Assembly (NCBI GenBank): GCA_018223415.1
Contig: JAGTTQ010000001.1
Span: forward strand, 3,335,365 to 3,399,364
DNA length: 64,000 nt
Source of the DNA: Eubacteriaceae bacterium Marseille-Q4139
GTDB lineage: Bacteria; Bacillota; Clostridia; Lachnospirales; Lachnospiraceae
Reading direction: 5' to 3'
Shown in pieces: positions 1 through 8,788 of the stretch (position 1 is its first letter; the number at the start of each line of letters is the position of its first letter). The notes below the pieces were generated by a model. It did no database searches and was not told the DNA's origin. It saw only the letters and a list, made by a program, of their open reading frames with translations. The translations under genes and the position numbers were made by a program.

Positions 1-122
1 AGTCAGGATTCCGAACGGAATGCTGTGATAAGGATATTCAGTTCCAGGAAAAGGGGGTCTCGCCGCGGGGCCTCTTTCCATTGTCTGCGGGCAATGGGAA
101 CGTACAAAGGAGGAAACGGTTC
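1..122. other. Upstream flank, no gene recognised
   Basis: No convincing coding region is visible in this stretch. It contains the ribosome site (AAAGGAGG near 107-114) of the helicase gene that follows. The 3' end of an upstream gene or its terminator could lie outside the window. Confidence 0.5.
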
Positions 123-3100
123 ATGTATATTGCAGATCTTCACATCCATTCCCGGTTTTCGAGAGCCACAAGCAAGGACGGAAACCCGGAAAATCTGGAG
201 CTTTGGGCCAGGAGAAAGGGCATCGACATCGTCGGTACAGGCGATTTCACGCACCCGGAATGGCGGAAGGAGTTAGCGGAAAAGCTGGAGCCGGCAGAAG
301 ACGGCTTTTATACGTTAAAAGAGGAATACCGGATTTCTTCGCCGTCGGCGCCGGATCACAGGCGGCCGCGCTTCGTGGTGACGGGGGAAATCAGCTCCAT
401 TTATAAACAGGACGGCCGCGTCCGCAAGGTGCACAACGTGATTCTGCTTCCAGGGCTTTCGGAGGCAGACCTGCTGTCGAAAAAGCTGGAGGCCATCGGG
501 AACATCCACTCGGACGGCCGCCCGATTTTAGGCCTTTCCAGCCGCGACCTTCTGGAGATTACCATGGAAGTCTGCCCGCGGGCCATGTTTGTGCCGGCCC
601 ATATTTGGACGCCGCATTTTTCCATGTTCGGCGCCTTTTCCGGCTTTGACAGCATTGAGGAGTGTTTCGGGGACATGAGCCCTTATGTTCATGCCGTGGA
701 GACGGGGCTTTCCTCGGATCCGCCCATGAACTGGCGGCTTTCGGCTTTGGACGGCCTCCAGCTCATTTCCAATTCAGACGCCCACTCGCCGGCGAAACTG
801 GGGCGCGAGGCCAACCTGCTGGATATTCCAATGGAGTATGACGGGCTTTACGGCGCGGTGCAGAGAGGTGACGGATTGTTTGGAACCATCGAGTTTTTCC
901 CGGAGGAGGGGAAGTACCATTTTGACGGCCACAGGAAATGCCATGTCTGCTTAAGCCCCGTGGAGGCGGAGCAGTACGGCGGAATCTGCCCGGTCTGCAA
1001 GCGGAAGCTGACAGTCGGCGTGTCTCATAGGGTGGAACAGCTTGCCGACCGTCCGGAGGGCTATGTGAAGCCGGATGCCAAAAAATTTGAAAGCTTTGTG
1101 CCGCTCCCCGAGGTCATTGCAGCGTCCACCGGCAGATCGTCGGGAAGCCGGAAGGTGGAAATGGAATATGAGGCCATGATTGGGCGGCTCGGTGCGGAAT
1201 TTGAGATTCTGCGCGAGGTTCCTATTGAAGATATCCGCGGTGCAGCAGGGGAGCGGATTGCGGAAGGGATTCGCCGCCTGCGGGAAGGCGAGGTGGAACG
1301 GATTCCAGGGTACGACGGCGAATACGGGACGATCCGGCTGTTTGAGCCGGGGGAGCTTGAGACGCCGGAAGGACAGATGAGCTTTTTCACAAACGAAGAG
1401 ATGAAAGCCATGGAAGAAGCCGCCGCGGCGTGGGAAGTGACGGCGGCGGCAGGGGAAGACGCGGCAGTTGGAACGGAGCGGACAGCCATGGACGCGGATG
1501 CCGCAGGGAGAGAGCTTCCGGCCGAAAAAACGACAGCGGTGGTGTCAGGCGCAGCGGGCGTGCCGGAGGAGAAAAAGGCGGTGCCGGGCGCAGCGAGTGT
1601 GGCGAGAGGGAAAGCCGCTGCGGCAGCGGTGTCCGCCGCAGGGCCCGGCCGGACAGAAAATTTCGCGCCAGCCTCTTTCCTGGACGAGCTGAACGGCCGC
1701 CAGCGGGCGGCAGTCACCTCGAAAGCCAGGGCCATTGCCGTCTCGGCAGGGCCGGGCACAGGAAAGACGAAGACGCTGGTTTCCAGGATCCTTTATCTTT
1801 TAAAGGAGCGGGGCGTGAAGCCGGAGGAGATTACGGCCGTTACCTTCACGAAAAAGGCCGCCGGCGAAATGAGAGAACGTCTGGAGCAGGAGCTTGGCGG
1901 AAAGCGGGCCGTATCCCGCCTGCGGATCGGCACGTTCCATGCCATCTGCTATGATCTTTTGAAAGAAGCAGGGCATTCCTTTGAACTGATTGACGACGGA
2001 GAGGCAGAAGAACTGGCGGGACTGGCGCTCTCAGAGGCGGGGCTTTCCAAACGGACGAAGGATTTTTTGCGCCGGGTTTCCTTAAGAAAGACGGGAGACG
2101 GCAGAGAGAGCGGAGAAGAAATCCCGGAGGCCTGCTTTGATGCCTACGAACGGCTTTTAAAGGAGCGGGAGCTTTTGGATTTTGATGATCTTCTTGTGAA
2201 GGCGCTGGAGCTGTCCGAAACGGAGACAGGGCACCAACTTTTTAAAAACAGCTTTTCCCATCTTCTTGTGGATGAATTCCAGGATATCAGCCCGCTCCAG
2301 TTCCGCCTGATTTTGTCATGGAACCGGGACGGAAGGGAACTTTTTGCCATCGGCGACCCGGACCAGGCGATTTACTCCTTCCGCGGCGCCGATGCCGGGT
2401 GCTTTGACCGGCTTAAAGAGGCCTGGTCGCAGTTAGAATCCATCCGCCTTACGGAGAATTATCGTTCCGCCGGACACGTGCTCTCCGGGGCATCGGCTGT
2501 CATCGAAAGAAACGGCGGCGGGCGGAGAGAGCTTTCACCTAAAAACGGGGAGGGCGAAAAAATCCGCATTGTGACGGCGCCTGGTGAGCGGTCAGAGGAT
2601 ATTTTTATCGCAAAGGAAATCGGCCGCATGACAGGCGGTATGGACATGCTGGAGGCGCAGGAAGGGCTGCTTTCCAAAAAAGAACGGAAACTCCGCGGCT
2701 TTTCCGACATTGCCGTTCTCACCCGCACCCACAGGCAGATGGCGATGCTGGAAGAATGCCTGAAAACAGAGGGCATCCCTTATGTGGCCGTGGGGCGCGG
2801 CGATTTCCTCTCGGAGCCCAGGGTGCGCGGCACCGTCTGCTTTTTCCGCTATGCGGCGGATAGAAAAGAGGAACAGGCGGGCAAAACGGCTGGGAAGCTT
2901 CTCTGGGGGCTTTCCGATGACTGCATCGGCGGTACGGTGGTTTCGTCCATGGCGGATCAGTATGAAGAGCTGTACCGGCATGAAAAGCCGGCAAAGCTTC
3001 TGGAAAAATGGATCAAAGAAATGGGATTTTCCGGGGATGACGGCATGGAAAAGCTCAGATCCATGGCGCTGTTTTATAAGACGGCAGGGGAATTTTTCGA

Positions 3101-3467
3101 TGCCCTGGAATTTGGCGAGGAAGGCGACTTAAAGCGGTGCGGTCAGAAACGCTATACGGCCGAGGCCGTGACGCTCATGACCCTTCACGGCTCCAAGGGC
3201 CTGGAGTTCCCGGTAGTCTTTCTGGCAGGCGTAAGACATGGCGTTTTGCCGCTCGAATCGGGAAAAGAACCGGCCAACGTGCCGGAGGAGCGCCGCCTGT
3301 TCTATGTGGGCATGACCCGGGCGAAAGAAGAGCTGATTGTGACGGCCTCCGGGGAGGAATCCCCGTTCCTTGCAGACATCCCGCAAGCAGTTTCCTGCCG
3401 GGAGACGGCCGGGAAGAACAGGGACGCGGGACGGCAGTTAAGCCTGTTTGATTTCATGAAGGGGTAA
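123..3467 (+). CDS. PHP (EndoQ-like) nuclease domain fused to UvrD/PcrA-type helicase
   Basis: Encodes 1114 residues. I start at ATG 123, not the in-frame ATG at 81, because AAAGGAGG lies just upstream and the PHP motif DLHIHSRFSR begins at residue 4. Residues 1 to about 410 resemble the PHP-fold endonuclease Q/YqxK family, which nicks DNA at deaminated bases; a four-cysteine zinc site is present (C273, C276, C289, C292). An Ala/Glu/Gly-rich linker follows (about 440-520). The rest is a superfamily 1 helicase: Walker A AGPGTGKT at 542-549, Walker B VDEFQD at 716-721, a late TLHGSKGLEF motif and the RRLFYVGMTRAKEEL motif VI. The inferred role is nicking of damaged DNA coupled to unwinding. The helicase assignment is very secure; the EndoQ assignment is probable. 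Confidence 0.9.
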   Translation: MYIADLHIHSRFSRATSKDGNPENLELWARRKGIDIVGTGDFTHPEWRKELAEKLEPAEDGFYTLKEEYRISSPSAPDHRRPRFVVTGEISSIYKQDGRVRKVHNVILLPGLSEADLLSKKLEAIGNIHSDGRPILGLSSRDLLEITMEVCPRAMFVPAHIWTPHFSMFGAFSGFDSIEECFGDMSPYVHAVETGLSSDPPMNWRLSALDGLQLISNSDAHSPAKLGREANLLDIPMEYDGLYGAVQRGDGLFGTIEFFPEEGKYHFDGHRKCHVCLSPVEAEQYGGICPVCKRKLTVGVSHRVEQLADRPEGYVKPDAKKFESFVPLPEVIAASTGRSSGSRKVEMEYEAMIGRLGAEFEILREVPIEDIRGAAGERIAEGIRRLREGEVERIPGYDGEYGTIRLFEPGELETPEGQMSFFTNEEMKAMEEAAAAWEVTAAAGEDAAVGTERTAMDADAAGRELPAEKTTAVVSGAAGVPEEKKAVPGAASVARGKAAAAAVSAAGPGRTENFAPASFLDELNGRQRAAVTSKARAIAVSAGPGTGKTKTLVSRILYLLKERGVKPEEITAVTFTKKAAGEMRERLEQELGGKRAVSRLRIGTFHAICYDLLKEAGHSFELIDDGEAEELAGLALSEAGLSKRTKDFLRRVSLRKTGDGRESGEEIPEACFDAYERLLKERELLDFDDLLVKALELSETETGHQLFKNSFSHLLVDEFQDISPLQFRLILSWNRDGRELFAIGDPDQAIYSFRGADAGCFDRLKEAWSQLESIRLTENYRSAGHVLSGASAVIERNGGGRRELSPKNGEGEKIRIVTAPGERSEDIFIAKEIGRMTGGMDMLEAQEGLLSKKERKLRGFSDIAVLTRTHRQMAMLEECLKTEGIPYVAVGRGDFLSEPRVRGTVCFFRYAADRKEEQAGKTAGKLLWGLSDDCIGGTVVSSMADQYEELYRHEKPAKLLEKWIKEMGFSGDDGMEKLRSMALFYKTAGEFFDALEFGEEGDLKRCGQKRYTAEAVTLMTLHGSKGLEFPVVFLAGVRHGVLPLESGKEPANVPEERRLFYVGMTRAKEELIVTASGEESPFLADIPQAVSCRETAGKNRDAGRQLSLFDFMKG

Positions 3468-3671
3468 TTACTTGTCCTGGTTCCTCTTTTTTAAAAACCG
3501 CAGGATCATCTGGTATCCATAGAGCATGACCGGCAGGACGACGAGACAGAAAAGGATCGCCAGAATCGTGTTTTCTGACCCGCCGGTGAAGGTGAGCACC
3601 ACAAGGCTTATGAGAAGGGCGGCGAAAAGAAGAAGGCCGGCCCAGGCGAGGATTCGTTTTTTGTCTTTCAT
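3468..3671 (-). CDS. Small two-helix membrane protein
   Basis: 67 residues, convergent with the helicase gene and abutting its stop codon. AGGAGG sits upstream of the start on the minus strand. Two hydrophobic segments (about 8-28 and 36-58) are separated by a short polar loop, and both ends are Lys/Arg-rich, so it should sit in the cytoplasmic membrane as a hairpin. No family is recognised. The good ribosome site and the amphipathic layout argue that it is real. Confidence 0.6.
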   Translation of the reverse strand: MKDKKRILAWAGLLLFAALLISLVVLTFTGGSENTILAILFCLVVLPVMLYGYQMILRFLKKRNQDK

Positions 3672-3750
3672 GGCAGTTTCCTCCTGTTATCATCATTTGT
3701 TACGATATTATAACGTATTTCTTTCAATTTTAAAAGACCGGAAGTATGCC

Positions 3751-3780
3751 TTGTGTTTTATCTTTTGCACCTGTTATACT
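3751..3780 (+). promoter_or_regulatory. Putative sigma-A promoter for the wall-binding-repeat gene
   Basis: TTGTGT at 3751-3756 and TATACT at 3775-3780 are separated by 18 bp, a short distance upstream of the gene starting at 3804. Confidence 0.45.
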
Positions 3781-3803
3781 GGAGACAGAAGGGAGGAAGC
3801 GCG

Positions 3804-4787
3804 ATGAAAGGAAAGCAATTTTTCGGATTTTTTCTCGGCGCCTGCATGGCCGCAGGGCTTTCGTTTGCGTCCTTCGGGGCGTCTGGGACATGGAAGACGG
3901 CGGAAGGAGACTATTACTATTATGACGCCGCCGGGAACATGATGACCGGCTGGCAGAAAATCGGAAATCTGTACTACTATTTTTATGATAACGGCATCAT
4001 GGCGCTGGGCTGGCAGTTCTGCCCGGAAACCGGCGCCTGGTATTACTATGACATCAACCATTCGGTACACACCGGCTGGCTTCTGGACGATGGGAAATGG
4101 TACTGGCTGGCGCCTGACGGAGCCATGAACACGCAGTCCCCGAAGGTGATTGACCGGGAGGAATATTATTTTCATGAAGACGGAAGCCTTTACGCCAGCG
4201 AGTACATGGGCTTTCAGTATTTTGACTGGCAGGGGCGCCCCGACCCGGAGTATGACGTCCGGATTGAGGGAGATGCCGCGTCTGTGACAGAGGAAAAGAA
4301 GGCAGAAATAGGGAAGGAATTAAGCCGGATTCCCAAAGGCTGGATTAAGAAATTTTCCGACGACGGGTGGACGTGGATGTACTGCCCGGACACGGACTGG
4401 TTTTCCATGGCAATGTCCGAGAACGGCGAGCCGTATTATTTCCGCTATAAAATCGACACGGGAAACCAGGTGATCCGGTTTTCGGATGAAGGCGCCGTAC
4501 ACATGGCTTTCGGGGAATACATGTACCGGGCGGAGTGGGAACGGCTGAATGCAGGGCGGTTCCAGTCGGAGGCTGCCTGGAATCCCGAGGGCGTGCGGCG
4601 CGTCACGGGGCTTCCAAAGAAATATGAAAAGGAATATGGAACCGTGTTCGGCGCTTTGTTTTCCGTTTACCTTGAGGAAGGCGGAAAGGAGAAAATTGCC
4701 GGGGAGCTTCCCTACCTGGCCTGGCTCATGGAAGTCATGGAGGAGGGCAGAGGTTTGGACGGGAAACCGGCAGGAGTTACATTTTAA
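3804..4787 (+). CDS. Secreted protein with choline-binding-type (glucan-binding) repeats
   Basis: 327 residues. ATG 3804 follows GGGAGGAAG. Residues 1-28 form a signal peptide (KGKQ, hydrophobic core, ending near AS-FGASG). About residues 30-130 contain aromatic-rich repeats of the type GxWYYYD...GxMxTGWxxxxxxWYY, known as choline/cell-wall-binding repeats in clostridia and streptococci. The remaining C-terminal part has no recognised catalytic domain. It is probably exported and held at the cell surface through the repeats. The methyltransferase gene follows after 20 bp, but no functional link is obvious. Confidence 0.8.
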   Translation: MKGKQFFGFFLGACMAAGLSFASFGASGTWKTAEGDYYYYDAAGNMMTGWQKIGNLYYYFYDNGIMALGWQFCPETGAWYYYDINHSVHTGWLLDDGKWYWLAPDGAMNTQSPKVIDREEYYFHEDGSLYASEYMGFQYFDWQGRPDPEYDVRIEGDAASVTEEKKAEIGKELSRIPKGWIKKFSDDGWTWMYCPDTDWFSMAMSENGEPYYFRYKIDTGNQVIRFSDEGAVHMAFGEYMYRAEWERLNAGRFQSEAAWNPEGVRRVTGLPKKYEKEYGTVFGALFSVYLEEGGKEKIAGELPYLAWLMEVMEEGRGLDGKPAGVTF

Positions 4788-4807
4788 ATAGGAAAGGGAA
4801 CGACGGC

Positions 4808-5545
4808 ATGAAGGAAAATCCGTATGACAATCCGGAGTTTTTTGAAAAATACAGCCAGATGGATCGGAGCAAAAAGGGGCTTTCCGGCGCTGGCGAATGG
4901 GCGGCATTAAAAGAGCTTCTTCCTGATTTTTCAGGGAAACGCGTGCTGGATCTCGGCTGCGGCTACGGCTGGCACTGCGCTTATGCGGCGGAACACGGCG
5001 CTGTTTCGGTGGTCGGGACAGATATTTCGGAGAAAATGATCGGAGAGGCGAAAAAGAGGAATCCGGGCGGGCAGATCCGGTATGAGGTCACGGCCTTTGA
5101 GGACTGCGATTTCCCGGCGGAGAGCTTTGACATTATTATTTGTTCGCTGATGCTTCACTATCTGGAGGACTATGGGGAATTCCTAAAAAAAGTATCGGCT
5201 TGGCTTAAAACAGGCGGAAACCTGATTTTCAATGTGGAACACCCGGTCTTTACGGCTTACGGCTCCCAGGACTGGTATTACGGGCCATGCGGGGAGATCC
5301 TGCATTTTCCGGTGGACCGGTATTTCCTGGAAGGAAAGAGGGATGCGTGTTTCCTCGGGGAGCAGGTAGTAAAATACCACAGGACGCTCACCACGTATCT
5401 GGAGGGGCTGCTTTCCCATGGATTTGCGCTCCAGCATGTGGTGGAGCCGCAGCCGACAGAAGAAATGTTAAAAGAAATCGAAGGAATGGAGGAGGAACTC
5501 AGGCGGCCGATGATGCTTCTTGTGTCGGCCGTGAAGGGAAGATAA
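4808..5545 (+). CDS. Class I SAM-dependent methyltransferase
   Basis: 245 residues with a Rossmann-type methyltransferase core. The SAM-binding motif I VLDLGCGYGWHC lies at about residues 44-56, an acidic strand-2 region (VVGTDIS) follows, and the motif around FDIIICSLMLHYL matches the methyltransferase 11/25 families. The N-terminal start MKENPYDNPEFFEKYSQM is common to small-molecule methyltransferases. The substrate cannot be told from sequence. It is cytoplasmic, with no signal peptide. Confidence 0.85.
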   Translation: MKENPYDNPEFFEKYSQMDRSKKGLSGAGEWAALKELLPDFSGKRVLDLGCGYGWHCAYAAEHGAVSVVGTDISEKMIGEAKKRNPGGQIRYEVTAFEDCDFPAESFDIIICSLMLHYLEDYGEFLKKVSAWLKTGGNLIFNVEHPVFTAYGSQDWYYGPCGEILHFPVDRYFLEGKRDACFLGEQVVKYHRTLTTYLEGLLSHGFALQHVVEPQPTEEMLKEIEGMEEELRRPMMLLVSAVKGR

Positions 5546-5569
5546 GGATTTTTGAAGGGAGGAAGCCTT

Positions 5570-6928
5570 ATGAAGAAAAGAATGTTGGCAGCCATTCTGG
5601 CGGCAGGCGCTGTGGTGCTATCCGCGGCAGGCTGTTCCGTAAGAAACCAGACGGAAAACACCGATGACGCACTAAAAGGAATGGAAGAGAATCCGGCCGT
5701 GACAGAGGTGAATACGGCTTTTCTTCCGACAGAAGGTACCTACGAAAACGAGGAAGAGAAGCGGGAGTTTATGAGAAACAAGCAGATTCCGGAAGATTTT
5801 TCGGCAGCATACCGGGAGTTCTGCTGCCTGACAGGCTCGGAATTTTTAAAGGCAGAGGAGAAAAACGCGATTTATTCGCCGTTAAGCCTTTATTACTGCC
5901 TGGCGTTAGCGGCAGAGGGAGCCGCCGGGGAGACGAGGGAGGAAATTTTGTCCCTTCTCCGGTATGAGGACATGGAGGCGCTCACTAAGGACTGCAAAGA
6001 GGCCTACGAATTTTTCTACCGCGGAGAGCCCGGAAAGGTTTTAAAAAAGGAAGCAGGCGGCGAGCCCCATTCCAGGGATGTCTACCGGCTGGAGCTGTTC
6101 CAGTCCGTATGGGCCGATGACGGTTTGACGTTAAAGGACAGCTTTAAAGAGACGGCCGTTTCCGACTACTATTCTGACATATTCCGCGTGGATTTTGCTG
6201 ATGACGCGACGTATGAAGCCATGGAAGACTGGGTGGAGCTCAGAACCCGCGGCATCATCCGGCCGGAGATCCAGCCATCCGACGATATCGAGGCAGCTAT
6301 TTTGGGTACGGTATATTTCTATGATGAGTGGACGGATGTGTTCCGGGAATTGGAGACAAAGCCGGACACGTTTACAAAGAGCGACGGCAGCCAGGTTACC
6401 TGTGATTTCATGAACCGCACCATGGGTTCCCACGGCTTCCGGCGCGGCGAGAACTATACATCCTCGCAGTTGGCGTTAAAAAATGGCTCCGTGGAATTTA
6501 TCCTGCCGGATCCCGGCGTCGATGTCCATACATTTTTAGAGAGCCCCGAGGTGCTAAACGATGTCCTGTTCGGAACGGGAGAGAGCACGGTCGGCGAGGT
6601 GGTCTGGAAGGTGCCGAAATTTTCTTACGGGAGCGAGCTTTCCTTAAAGGAACCGCTTTTAAGGCTCGGCATGAAAAAGGCGTTTGATGACGCGGATTTT
6701 ACCAACATGGCTTCCGATCCCCTGTTCATCTCGTCCATCCGCCAGCAGTGCCACGTGGGCATTGACGAAAACGGCGTGGAGGCAGCCGCCTACACGGAGA
6801 TCATGTATGCCGGGGCAGCGCTTCCGCAGGGCAGAGCCGAAATGATCCTTGACCGGCCGTTCCTCTATGTGATAAAAAACAGGGGGGAAATCCTGTTTAT
6901 CGGAATCTGCGAGGATCCGACGGTTTAG
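5570..6928 (+). CDS. Serpin-family protease inhibitor, lipoprotein
   Basis: 452 residues. The start at ATG 5570 follows GGGAGGAAG. The N-terminus is a lipoprotein signal (hydrophobic stretch ending LSAAGC), so the protein should be anchored outside the membrane. From about residue 75 the sequence follows the serpin fold (NAIYSPLSLYYCLALAAEGA, the conserved NxxxSPxS helix). Near the C-terminus the hinge ENGVEAAAYTEI and the strand DRPFLYVI bracket the reactive-centre loop, whose middle is A-G-A-A-L-P. Small residues around the likely P1 suggest elastase-like target proteases, which is an inference. Bacterial serpins are known in gut commensals and can inhibit host or microbial serine proteases. 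Confidence 0.9.
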   Translation: MKKRMLAAILAAGAVVLSAAGCSVRNQTENTDDALKGMEENPAVTEVNTAFLPTEGTYENEEEKREFMRNKQIPEDFSAAYREFCCLTGSEFLKAEEKNAIYSPLSLYYCLALAAEGAAGETREEILSLLRYEDMEALTKDCKEAYEFFYRGEPGKVLKKEAGGEPHSRDVYRLELFQSVWADDGLTLKDSFKETAVSDYYSDIFRVDFADDATYEAMEDWVELRTRGIIRPEIQPSDDIEAAILGTVYFYDEWTDVFRELETKPDTFTKSDGSQVTCDFMNRTMGSHGFRRGENYTSSQLALKNGSVEFILPDPGVDVHTFLESPEVLNDVLFGTGESTVGEVVWKVPKFSYGSELSLKEPLLRLGMKKAFDDADFTNMASDPLFISSIRQQCHVGIDENGVEAAAYTEIMYAGAALPQGRAEMILDRPFLYVIKNRGEILFIGICEDPTV

Positions 6929-6981
6929 GAGAGAGGCCGCAGATACGCAGGGGAAAATCCTAATTTGCAGAGGTAATATGT

Positions 6982-7668
6982 ATGGATTATAAAGAAGTCC
7001 AGGGACTTGCAAAAGACACCATGGAATATGCCAGAAAGGCTGTACGCGCAGGAATGACTCTCATGGAAGTGAGGGAACTTTGCGAAAAAAAGTTATTGGA
7101 ATTAGGGGCGGATTCCTTTTGGTATTGGGATATAGGCGCCTTTGTCTTTGCAGGTGATGAAACTGCCGTGTCAGTGAGCGGGCCTAGGTATCAGACAAGC
7201 GGCAGAATCATCCAGGAAAATGACATCATAACGATTGATTTGAGCCCGCAATGTGGCGATATTTGGGGCGATTATGCGCGTACTTTCATTGTCGAGAACG
7301 GCATAGTTGTTGACGGCGAGGCCTGTTCCAATGAGGAGTGGAAACAGGGAATTGCCATGGAAAAAGAACTTCACAGAAAAATGCGGAGCTTTGTCACTCC
7401 GGACACGACATTTGAGGAACTGTATGAGTATATGAACCAGGTTATCAAAGAGAATGGATACATCAACCTTGATTTTATGGGGAATCTGGGACATTCTATC
7501 GAAAAACAGAAGGGGGATCGGATCTACATTAAAAAGGGGAACCGAACCCGCCTGGGCGATGTGTCTTATTTCACATTTGAACCGCATATCAGCATTGCCG
7601 GTTCCAAATACGGCTATAAAAGGGAGAATATTTATTATTTTTCTGAGGGGAAACTGATGGAGCTGTAA
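6982..7668 (+). CDS. M24-family metallopeptidase (Xaa-Pro aminopeptidase-like), short form
   Basis: 228 residues comprising only the catalytic pita-bread domain, without the N-terminal creatinase-like domain of full-size Xaa-Pro aminopeptidases. The five metal ligands of the family can be placed: the two Asp in IDLSPQCGDIWGDYARTF, His in GNLGHSIE, Glu in TFEPHIS and Glu in KRENIYYF. It may act as a small dipeptidase or aminopeptidase; substrate specificity is not visible. Cytoplasmic. Its base composition is slightly more AT-rich than its neighbours. Confidence 0.85.
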   Translation: MDYKEVQGLAKDTMEYARKAVRAGMTLMEVRELCEKKLLELGADSFWYWDIGAFVFAGDETAVSVSGPRYQTSGRIIQENDIITIDLSPQCGDIWGDYARTFIVENGIVVDGEACSNEEWKQGIAMEKELHRKMRSFVTPDTTFEELYEYMNQVIKENGYINLDFMGNLGHSIEKQKGDRIYIKKGNRTRLGDVSYFTFEPHISIAGSKYGYKRENIYYFSEGKLMEL

Positions 7669-7729
7669 GCCTGCAAAGAACGGAAATGTTCCGTTTGCCG
7701 GCAGGAAAGCCGCTGGAACGGTTTGGCAC

Positions 7730-7758
7730 TTGACGGATTGTACCTTATCTGTTACTAT
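7730..7758 (+). promoter_or_regulatory. Putative sigma-A promoter of the gntR-mcsA-mcsB-clpC operon
   Basis: TTGACG (7730-7735), a 17-bp spacer, then TACTAT (7753-7758). The stretch 7751-7769 begins GTTA and ends TAAC and overlaps the -10, so it could hold the operator of the adjacent GntR protein. The tandem GGTCAAA heptamers expected of a CtsR box are not seen. Confidence 0.55.
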
Positions 7759-7805
7759 TAGGATATAACAAATATAACTATAAAGAACGAAAGACGGTGG
7801 AAGCC

Positions 7806-8186
7806 ATGATTCTGAAAATCAATTTTGACAGCGAAGAGGCGCTGTACATGCAGCTGTGCAATCAGATCATCGTCGGGATTGCCACGGACATGCTGCATGA
7901 AGGCGATAACCTGCCTTCCGTGAGACAGCTTGCGGAAGATATTGGAATCAACATGCATACGGTAAATAAAGCATATTCTGTTTTAAGGCAGGAGGGATTT
8001 TTGAGGCTCGACAGGCGCCGCGGCGCCGTTGTGGCTCTAAATATGGATAAACTCCAGGCCCTTGCGGAAATGAGAGAGGAGCTTGGGATCGTCCTTGCCA
8101 GGGGCTTCTGCCGGAATGTGAGCCGCGAGGAGGTTCATGCGCTTGTGGACGAGATTTTTGAGGATTTCTCCGGCCAGGGAGAATAA
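7806..8186 (+). CDS. GntR-family (YtrA-type) transcriptional regulator
   Basis: 126 residues from ATG 7806; an in-frame GTG at 7797 is the alternative. Residues about 10-75 form the winged helix of GntR proteins (ALYMQLCNQIIVGIATDML, then LPSVRQLAEDIGINMHTVNKAYSVL). The short C-terminal tail, without a ligand-binding domain of FadR or HutC size, is the YtrA pattern. It is the first gene of the mcsA-mcsB-clpC operon, 11 bp ahead of mcsA, the place normally held by the heat-shock repressor ctsR. It probably autoregulates the operon, which is an inference from position. Confidence 0.88.
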   Translation: MILKINFDSEEALYMQLCNQIIVGIATDMLHEGDNLPSVRQLAEDIGINMHTVNKAYSVLRQEGFLRLDRRRGAVVALNMDKLQALAEMREELGIVLARGFCRNVSREEVHALVDEIFEDFSGQGE

Positions 8187-8197
8187 GGAGGAGCAGC

Positions 8198-8788
8198 ATG
8201 CTTTGTGAACATTGCAAAATGCGTGAAGCCACGGTAAAATACGTTGAGGTAATCAATGGGGTGAAGTCGGAGCATAATCTCTGCGCCCAGTGTGCCAGCC
8301 GCCTGGACATCGGCCAGTATTCGGCAATTTTTGAAGGGGAATTCCCCCTTGGAAAGCTGCTTTCCGGACTTCTGGGCGTGGAGGACACGTCGGAGACGGA
8401 AGGAAAGTATGCCGGCGTCGTCTGTCCTTCCTGCGGCACGACGTATGAGGACTTCGTAAAAGACAGCCAGTTCGGGTGCCCGGACTGTTACAGCGTTTTC
8501 GACCCGCTGATCCGTGAGAACATCAAGCATCTCCAGGGCAGCGAGCGCCATGTGGGGAAGCACCCGGGAAAGAGCCCATACGTGGATGACGGGGCATCGC
8601 CTGCGGACGGCGAAAACGGCGGAAAGGGAGAAAAGGAGAATAAGATTTCGGCCGGGGAGCAGATAAAGCTTTTGCAGTCCCGGCTGCGTGAGGCTGTGCG
8701 CCGGGAGGAATATGAGACGGCGGCGGCCTTAAGAGATCAGATCCATCATTTAAAAGAGGAGACAGGGCAGGATGGCAAAGTGGTTTGA
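8198..8788 (+). CDS. mcsA: McsA, activator of protein arginine kinase
   Basis: 196 residues. Four zinc-type pairs are present: CEHC at residues 3-6, CAQC near 31, CPSC near 75 and CPDC near 95. The C-terminus carries a UVR motif (REAVRREEYETAAALRDQI). This is the McsA layout; the protein binds and activates the arginine kinase McsB and tunes ClpC-dependent proteolysis. The gene overlaps mcsB by 17 bp, implying translational coupling. Cytoplasmic. Confidence 0.92.
   Translation: MLCEHCKMREATVKYVEVINGVKSEHNLCAQCASRLDIGQYSAIFEGEFPLGKLLSGLLGVEDTSETEGKYAGVVCPSCGTTYEDFVKDSQFGCPDCYSVFDPLIRENIKHLQGSERHVGKHPGKSPYVDDGASPADGENGGKGEKENKISAGEQIKLLQSRLREAVRREEYETAAALRDQIHHLKEETGQDGKVV

Noticed and set aside
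1061..1759. A 232-codon minus-strand frame inside the helicase gene
   Set aside because: It is antisense to the Ala/Glu-rich linker of a clear gene; low-complexity GC-rich coding often leaves the opposite frame open.
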